A stretch of 64,000 nt of DNA, taken from the NCBI GenBank assembly GCA_949317995.1, contig OX439047.1, forward strand, positions 37,176,950-37,240,949, in the 5' to 3' direction. Numbering within the stretch: the first letter of the stretch is position 1; each line of letters opens with the position of its first letter. Positions 55,892-64,000 of the stretch are shown here, one piece after another. Made by a program: the position numbers and the translations under genes. This stretch comes from Acholoe squamosa. Lineage: Eukaryota > Annelida > Polychaeta > Phyllodocida > Polynoidae. The notes under the pieces were generated by a model that was not told where the DNA came from, made no database searches, and saw only the letters and a program-made list of their open reading frames with translations.

Positions 55892-56811
55892 GCCTCTACG
55901 GGCTATATAGGGCCTTCTACTGAGTTTGTCAAATATCACTAAAATGTGTTTATTTTGCTTAGGGTAAGTCTGTTTGACAATGTTATGGTGAGAAAGGGCA
56001 AGGGAATCAGTGTAATTAGTGTGAAATCACTGAAAATCATAGCAGCGGAGTTTCGGCCTCAGAGAGATTTCTGAAATATATTCTGCCGTCAATCCGCAAG
56101 CCTGATACTTCTCTCTAAGGGGTACCAGGTAACCAAAAACATAGTTTTCAGGGTCAAAATGACCTAAATTTTACATTCTAAGGTATGTCCATCTATTTCC
56201 ATTGAGCTTAGCACTCCATGGCAGGCCTTTACATGCATCAGAGAAAAACATCATTTTTCTCTCCCTGAGCTATGCAGCCAATGAATGTCTACTGACACTT
56301 AATAAAATGTCCTTGTATTCACCATATCTGGTTTATTTTTTCATCCTCACATGGGGTGACTTGAATGATACGCAAAAGGGGCTGTTTAAGCCATTGCACA
56401 TGGAGTAAAGATGTATTTTGTCCATTTTTTCCTTTATAACATTATATTTCCGAGGGTTTTTCGTACATTTTACCCATAATTTTCTATGTTTTATAGCACC
56501 TACAGAGGAAATGACACTCAGTACCTCACATGGTGTCCCTTGGCAATCAGCATGCCAAATGTCTTAGCCCTGTGTCTATTTTTTTCTATGGAAAAAGACC
56601 ATAACTGCATGTGGATATCAGAAATCAGTAAAATTTGAGGAAGGCCCCCAGACTGATACCCGCTCTGGGAATAGATTCTCAGTGTACTTTGAGGGTCCAG
56701 AAGGGCATGAAAGTAAGGGAATCCAGATGAGACAATGCTGGGGAGCCCTGTGAATAAAAGCTCATTAAGCTATTTGACTGACCACCAAGGTTCCATCCTA
56801 GGCCTTTAGGT

Positions 56812-57256
56812 TGCATGACACCAATTGACGGGAAGTGGCAGCAGGAGACACTTTGTAACTCCGCACTGAAGGGTGTTGTACAATTATTATTGGTCTAAAA
56901 TCTGACAGTGGGTAGGCAAACCAGGTATCAAATTAATCCTTAGGGTGTATATTAAATGATTTAAGTGTTATTTAGGCTGATATTTAATGGTAAGTTGAGG
57001 GGGTGCACTCTATTTAATTAGAGAATTTATTGAAATCATTCACTGCAAAACCCCCAAATCTGGGTATGTCTGCACTCTAAGGCCTATAGCACGAAAGTTA
57101 ATCACATTGTACCACATGCCATGGCCCTAAATTTTTGGGAAAAATGTATATCTACAAGAAAATAATAGTGGCTAAGCCAAGATACCTGCACAAGTATTTT
57201 ATTTTCGCCCAAAAGCTATATAGGCCAACAGTGGAAAAAATAATTAGTGTTCTGCA
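56812..57256 (+). repeat. direct repeat, copy 2 (445 bp)
   Basis: Starts TGCATGACACCAATTGACGG and ends TTCTGCA. The 920-bp spacer (55892-56811) holds no recognisable gene. Either a non-autonomous LTR-type element or a local 1.36-kb-spaced duplication. Confidence 0.7.
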
Positions 57257-57946
57257 GCCTGGTACCGATGTAGGGTAGGTTATATGATAGCTCACAGTCG
57301 ATTTTTTCTTCTTTTTTTTCAGTAGAGAAAAGGCCCTGGTCTAAAGCATTGTCCCATTAAAATTAATAGATTTGAATCTGAGACCTTACACTACCTGTTC
57401 AATGATTTATAGAACTCACTCACGCTATAGGCCTACAAGATGAAAGCTTTTTATTTGCTAGAGCAGTATGATTATTTATCAGATGATGAAAATATGACCA
57501 ATGTGATTGGCAACTATTTTTCACACAGCACGTATTAACGTTAACATTGCAAATATTGCACCAACATTTCATAGAGCTATCTCGGAAACAGATATAGTTG
57601 ATTACAAAGGTTTTGAAACACGTCCCAGTTACTCCATCACCGTTTGTGTTGTTTTAGCTCTTTGTATTTAGTGCAAGCTACTTTTTCAGACTAGAATTCT
57701 TGAGAAAAAAAAGGCCAATCTGTAAGCCATTTAGCTGACTACCAGGAGTCTGAGATGGTCTTAAAGTGGCATCCCATGATGCAACATTCCCAATTTCCCC
57801 ATGCAACACTGTATAATTGTTACACTTACTTTCCTGTGTCTGGCTACAAGATACGACAATAAATTGTACAAAAAAAGCATTCAATAAAAAATGTTTTCCA
57901 CAATCTCAAAGACTAGATTATATAATGTAGTCTTCATAACGCCTAC

Positions 57947-58133
57947 GGGCCTCCCTAGCCCACTTAAAAGGGTCTATATCTCCTCTTTCTTATCCCCTCG
58001 GATGTATGTGGTGCACATATGCGTGGGCACCGATACATTCCTCTGTGAAATTGTGTAATGTAGTTCTCGCCTTGAATATGACCTTAGCTGTCGAAATGGC
58101 GTTAAACATCTATTACTCACTCACTCACTCATC
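57947..58133 (+). mobile_element. SINE copy 2, near full length
   Basis: Target duplication ACGCCTAC at 57939-57946 and 58134-58141 (13 bp if one mismatch is allowed). From GGGCCTCCCTAGCCCACTTA to the TCACTCACTCACTC tail, 187 bp. No pol III A/B boxes were obvious. The internal ACGCC...ATATTC...GGCG-like block recalls conserved central domains of invertebrate SINEs; that link is inference. Confidence 0.8.
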
Positions 58134-58141
58134 ACGCCTAC

Positions 58142-61100
58142 TCAAAGCAATTCAGTGATGCCACCTAGTGTAAAACACAGGCACCATGAGCTGCTCATGG
58201 GCCATTCTGTGGAGTTATGATAGTGTCTGATTTGCACACAGATGGCATTACTAGCGCTACAAGTACACAAGGCAAAACCCATCCTGTCTTTACAAACCAC
58301 TACTCCTATGTGGCCACAAAGGTAATGAAAACTTGGAATACAGCTGCAATGCATTGCAATTTCTATTAAATCTCAAGAGGTATAACCCAGCGTCATTGGC
58401 AGGGTTACAGCTCATGGGAGTTATAATTGTAAATATTTGCCCAGAAAAATCATGCACTGTGTGTGAGCCATGTGATGATGTTTGTCCATGTAAGGCTACA
58501 AAGCTAGTAGCTACCTTCTCTTGATTAACCTTTCAAATGTCAAACAATGCCCTGCACGTGCCATCATGATGTACCGGTGCAGCGTTAGCAGGTAACTAGA
58601 AGGGGCTGCCAGCTGACCCTTCAGGTTTGCACGTGTATTACCTTGACTGTAGGCAGGCTGAGCATGATTGTGGCCGTAGGGCTTATTCCAATATCTCTGA
58701 CAACAACATAACCTTCAAGTCGTCAGAAAAAAAAACACCATACCTCTTACATGGCGGCCTATTGAAACCAGTGAAACCGATTAATATAATTATTAAACTA
58801 TGCTGGCCTGTTACCCTCTAAAGCTACGATCAGGAATAGTGACAGCCAATGAGTAAGAGTATCAAAGTATTCAGCAGGCCTTGAAGGTTTGATAGCTTCT
58901 CACCCTGTTACAGCCGCTCTCACTAGCTTCTAGCACCACTGCCAGCACCACTGATGAGACCAGGAGAGGGGGAGCGGGGAATTGAAGCCCTTCAGGTGAG
59001 ACTCCAGGGCTGTCTACCTTGTTGTCAGCTGACCTACATCAGTGCCACCCCCCCCCCCTCCATCACCACAACCTCCAGCAGCGCTCAAACTACCATCACT
59101 AGCATCACACCATTAGTACATCAGATCTATCAGATCACGACCAGTCAAGCACTGTGGGACATCATTAACATAGCATCAGTGGAAGGTGGTGAAATAGTTT
59201 CCCATTTTAATAATGAGTGGTAATGATACTATGTACAATATGATGCATGCTCCTGGAATTTCAGATTTTTTTCTTCTTTTTTTTCTGTGGGGGGGGGGAG
59301 ATTTCAGTCTAGTATTGTGCATTATGATATTCAGTGTGTCGGCTTAGGCTGCTAAAATTGATATCCTGATTTATGAATTACTCTTAGCAGTGAGAAATGT
59401 AGAGAAAACCAATTGAAAAAATAAAATTACAGTGCAGATGGGTAGAAGTACTGAAACTTGTTGGGGTCTTAAAGCTAGATACAAGTCATGTACAGGGAGG
59501 TTGTACGCTGAAAAGATAAGGCTTAAATAGGTACTCTCTAGTGATCACTTTGTCATCTTATTGATGGTCCCGAGGGGGAGTACCCCATGATCTTTTAGGT
59601 GATCACATGTGATCACCCTGGGTGATCACTACAGAGTACCTGTCTGAACTGATTAGAGAGGAGTTTGTGAATGATTACATTGTCATTAATTAAATTCTTT
59701 GCATAAATTTGGAAAATTATCCCCTTCCCTGGCCAAATCCAAGCATCCATTGAGGGCACTTACAGCTGACTTATGATGCCTTGGTGAGGCATACATGTAG
59801 TTGTTTGTTCAAGGAAAATTAGCTCATCCCCATGGTTATGATTATGGATTGAGATGTCAATTATTAAACATGCTTTTGTCTTTGAATATTTTGACCAAAT
59901 GACTTTTTTGATCAATTAACATTCCCTTGTGATGACATTTTTCACATCATTTATCCTATAGACACTGATGATAAAGAGTATTATAGATACACATTCAAAA
60001 AAGCTCACATAGTGAACATTGTATATCCTTTTGTTGTATACTAGAGCCCCCTGGTGGTAGAAAAAATGTCATCAAAGTGATGACCATGGGCAGCCGTTGG
60101 GTGATCATAATGAAAACCTTAGGTCATCAATAGGGAAAGAGGACCTTGACTCATCAATAGTGATCACCTTAGTAGAAGCCTATATTTTCAGTGTAGTATC
60201 CATGTTACCATGTAGGTATATTAATGGGAAACCTAGGGACAGACAAAGAACAGAAAAAATGAAACACTCGCCTCTCCTTTTGTCAGCTTTTGCAAAAATG
60301 AGCATATCACATTCTACACGCATTGGTAGCAGAGGCCACATGAATCTAATTGTGATATCAAAGTGACTGGATGTTCCTCCTTGGGCTGCTCTACTAGTGC
60401 AGTCTTTTGAAGCAGAGTATCAGAGGTCAGGGTGGGATGAGAGTGAATCTGGCTGAGACCTCTATTAGCACTCAAGAGCTGCATGGTGACTTCAGGTCTA
60501 TGCCCTTTAGTCAGCATGACGCACTAATGCAGCACTAATGCAGCACTAATGCAGCACTAATGTGTCCACTGGTAAGCACTGCAGCCGGCCCTTTGGAAGT
60601 GTATAAAATTCATAGGACAATAATGGTAATTCAATGCAATTTGGGTGAATTACTCACTTAAAGCTCATATCATGTACTTTGAATGGTTTAATTATACAAC
60701 ATCCAGAAGCTGCTTCTGACAGAATGCTGATGTCCTACGCAAACCCTGTCAGTGCCGCTTACAAAACGATTGTCACCAATAAGGGCTTTCTCAGTTGGGT
60801 CTGAAGTAGAATGTTATACTCTGTGAGGGTTGGGCAAATGGACTGAAAAAGGCTTGGACATAGGTGTCCTGTAGGCTTACGCTCTGGACATGGTAAAATG
60901 CGATGTTTTTATCCCAATTGATTCAATTCTGGTGTCCATTTGCCCGAAAATATAGAATTATGATCTGTTTCCATGGAAACAATAGGCTGAAAAGAAGACT
61001 CACCCCAGACTTTTGTCACCTAAAGTATTGTATCTATATCGTGCTCAGGTCTATGTGGATAGTTTACATGCCATCAACACAGAGAGAAGAACACTAATCG

Positions 61101-63237
61101 CTTTGACACAATACTGCACAGGTCAAAATTTGTCTCCCACATAACATGTATGAAGGCATGTCGAATGAGGTTGATGCCCTCATATTTAGTTTGTCAACTC
61201 TACTTGACATGCGTAATGAAGACACATCACATATTTCTGATCCATTCACCTGAGTGCTAGGTAAAACTGTGAGACAATTATGTAAGGGTCAAGAGCAGTC
61301 AATAGCTATGTACCAATGGTTCAATCAAGGCAGGCCTATAATAGAAGACAAATGCAAATTTAGCAATGAAATAGAATTCACTACCATTCATTGCTAGTAT
61401 TTACAAACCTTAGTGATCTTTTCTTCATGAAAACAAAATGACACAGATACATCAAATGTGTTGGTAGTACCTCTTGGTAGTGATTAATCCTGGTACCAAA
61501 ATGGTTGTTTGCCCCATCTAGTGGAATATCCTAGAACAGTTAAGTATGTCAAACCATCACATGTCAAGTGCCTTCGACATGGCCGTCACCCTAGTCAACT
61601 CACAGATGATGTGGCATTTCAAGGCATGTCAAATCATATGAGGATTACTGTGTGCTACAGTTGTCAGGGTGACATATGTGCACATGTCCCAATGATGTGT
61701 GCTGTCTATGTCAATTCAAGTTGACATGGGTATACATGTCACTTTGTCAGGAAGACTTTTTTCAGTGAATTTTTCCCTTTGTTCATCACAACATATCACA
61801 GACACCTAATGCTTTTCTGCATTGCTTTGCTGCCCTTATTTATAATGATAGACTAAAGGACTCCCTCTGTGGCTAGCTTCTTACTATGCTCCTTTTTATT
61901 TCTAGATATGCTGCCTTCTATGAACAATAAACATTGAATTTAAACGGCTAATGAGAGCCATGCGCATACAGGCGTTTATGTAGGCTTAACATGGGTCTGA
62001 AAATGGTTATCTAGCTGCGCTTATGATGCCGTAACGTGACCATATGGTTTCAAACCAAATCATAATAATCTGACGGCCGTCACTCATTGGGAGACAGCAT
62101 AGTCCATTAATCAACTTTGGGTTGTTGCTTTTTTTCCAGTTCTATCAGAGCTTGGAGTATGCTATCCTGGTTCCTACTTTACACCAAATCTATTAAATGC
62201 CATTATCACCACATACCGGTGGCTGACAAGTGGCCAACGGGTGGCTGCCATCACTGGGTGTGACATCCTGATCCCTCATTCACCCATAAATATGGAGAGA
62301 GGTGCGGTCACATGACCACCCTGCACTCGTCACTGCTAAATGTCCCATTCTGTAGCTTAATGAAAAGACAGCTGTCATGTACTGTTTAGTTTTATCATAC
62401 CTGTTTATATCTGTGCATTTTATCAACCTAAGGCCACAGAGTTAGCTACCTTCACCTATCAAGGAGCCAATAAGGCATTAGGAGTTCTTTTATCTGGGCG
62501 TGTTATTGCACAATACAAAATTGAGATTTCTGCACCTGTGATTCACTTTAGAAACTGCTAAATACTCGAGATCTGGCAGTGCAGATTCTTCCTTAATTAT
62601 CATAGAAGACATTATGAAAGGTACCCTGCAAAGAGTGGGTGCATGTAAGCTGTGGCACGCTGCAACAGAAATAGCACAAATGATGTCAATTCTGCTGTTT
62701 TGCATCCTGCTATTTATCTTTTTGTGAAAAAAACCATTATTATTCTGAATCTAATGAACGTTACTACCATAACTGCAAGCACCATTAAGAGAAGTATTTC
62801 CATCTATGCACAGGTTGGCCCATCACTGATGCCCAATAGATCTAGATCTATGAAGATTTTAAAGAAAATTTTCGGTCGCTAGGAATTTGTCTTATGGAGT
62901 TCTGGCTTAACATGATAGATATGACAATATGCTTTCTGTTCCTCACACTATTCTTTTTACCTCAAAAGAGATCAAGTTCATTCCTTTAAATACAGAACAA
63001 GGCCCAAATCAGTCAAATAAAATGGTTGGCTTCGGTAGGCTCCCCCTGATGATATTCATAAATCTTTGTTACTTAGCCCCCTACTGCATGTTTGTGAAAC
63101 AGATGTTATAGATTAAATATCACAAAGGCTACCTCCGCAATGCGAGGGAACTACACAGAAAACGGGAAGGTAGTATTATAATGCATCCTTTTAATCTTTA
63201 TCTCTTATACAGACTGTACAACAGGATGGCTCTAGAC
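58142..63237. other. no gene recognised
   Basis: Scattered GTGATCAC words (59.54-59.64 and 60.10-60.17 kb) and GACATG-containing words (61.14-61.74 kb) occur, but no element boundaries. The longest ORF (58954-59223) is Ser/Thr/Ile-rich without domain support. No RNA gene. Confidence 0.4.
60521..60562. repeat. 12-bp tandem repeat, about 3.5 units
   Basis: GCACTAATGCA units repeated at 12-bp spacing. Confidence 0.9.
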
Positions 63238-63425
63238 CCCTAAAATCGACATGGCGACATGAACCTTTTTTGGCCTAGTGACATGGGAAATGAACCTTTC
63301 TTTAAAATCGACATGGTGACATGAACTTTTCTTAAAATCAACATGGGGACACATGCTTTTCTTAAAATCGACATGCAGACATGGCCATTTCTTAAAATCG
63401 ACATTGGACATGGGGACCCCCATCA
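63238..63425. repeat. degenerate tandem repeat, about 35-40-bp unit
   Basis: About five units of (C)TTAAAATCGACATGG(C/T)GACATGAACTT type. Confidence 0.75.
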
Positions 63426-63711
63426 AGGGCCCCAAGAGGATGTTTCATTCACTGCTTAATTTGAGTTTTCATTTCGTGATGGTTGAGAAATGAATCCTTG
63501 GAACAGAATCACCATTTGAGTACAGTGGACAGATGAGGAGAAAGGGTCCTCCGAGGTAAAATGTAGCATTTAAAATTGAAGTCATCAGCTTTAATATGAG
63601 GTATATCACTTGCAGATAGCCCTTCCGGTCCCGGAGATATGGCTTTATGAACATTGAATTACATAACCATATCAATACAGCCAACAAGGGGTCAATGGTT
63701 AGGAGATTATG

Positions 63712-63835
63712 TTAAGGATTCAATTGAAAATTTAGGATTTAAGATCTATGATCAAGAGGCCCGTGTTAAGGATGCAATTGAGAGGATTCAATTTAGGATC
63801 TGTCATCTATGATCAAGATATTAGGATTTCATATT
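63712..63835. repeat. imperfect two-copy direct repeat
   Basis: TTAAGGATTCAATTG...GATCTATGATCAAGA is repeated with changes as TTAAGGATGCAATTG...ATCTATGATCAAGA. The rest of 63.43-64.0 kb shows nothing recognisable. Confidence 0.6.
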
Positions 63836-64000
63836 CAAATTTGATGATCAATTCTGAGTTTAATATCAATTCTAAAAGCAGTTAAATTGCAGTGCGTTTC
63901 CGGGATTAGAAATTTATCCCATATTTTCGGCAAAGTAAACACAGCAAAGCTGTAATGCTGTGCATATTCATATCATGTTCTAAGAAGTATAGAATTGATT

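Noticed and set aside
58954..59223. 89-codon ORF as an exon
   Set aside because: Low-complexity Ser/Thr/Ile content, C-run inside, no splice context or recognisable domain.

Overview
The window looks like repeat-rich nuclear DNA from an animal, most likely a marine invertebrate. Evidence: GT-AG introns, CRE/TATA and YY1/ETS-like promoter motifs, a SINE with a (TCAC)n tail, an env-bearing Ty3/gypsy-type relic, LINE reverse-transcriptase debris and many TIR or foldback elements. The species cannot be named from the sequence. I see no conserved host housekeeping gene. Nearly everything interpretable is mobile or satellite DNA in an AT-rich background.

Layout. 0-6.2 kb: no gene. It holds two clusters of iterated 17-18 bp motifs (0.9-1.3 kb and 3.1-4.2 kb), one pair of 90-bp inverted arms and a small TIR element (4.54-5.13 kb). 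6.20-14.97 kb: a structurally complete DNA transposon. It has 29-bp TIRs, a four-coding-exon transposase-like gene predicted to give 1195 residues with a DDE-like signature, and 15 copies of the 16-bp motif TGTAACGCGCTTGATC (both strands) in its subterminal regions, introns and a 363/382-bp tandem array. 15-29 kb: CACTGTAAA-type MITEs, a 30/33-bp minisatellite, a foldback element with two hairpins, a CRE/TATA promoter-like block, a putative solo LTR and other inverted repeats. 29.4-33.1 kb: a LINE fragment split by a 3-kb foldback element with a 9-bp target duplication. 33.38-36.07 kb: a non-coding relative of the 6.2-kb transposon. It shares terminal and subterminal sequence but has a different iterated motif at the same distances from its ends. 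39.7-48.8 kb: a decayed gypsy-type retroelement (LTR, gag, protease, RT, RNase H, integrase, env-like), with a SINE inserted in gag. 51.2-53.1 kb: a foldback element made of self-complementary 10/11-bp satellite. 53.6-64 kb: a TIR element with iterated TAAACA words, two SINE copies, a pair of 440-bp direct repeats, short tandem repeats and otherwise featureless DNA.

The most notable system is the pair of elements at 6.2-15.0 kb and 33.4-36.1 kb. The ends are conserved, but the iterated internal motif has been replaced wholesale. This suggests transposase-recognition motifs that diversify together with the transposase. The autonomous copy appears intact (no stop or frameshift in the spliced frame) and carries a large protein of a family I cannot assign to a named superfamily.
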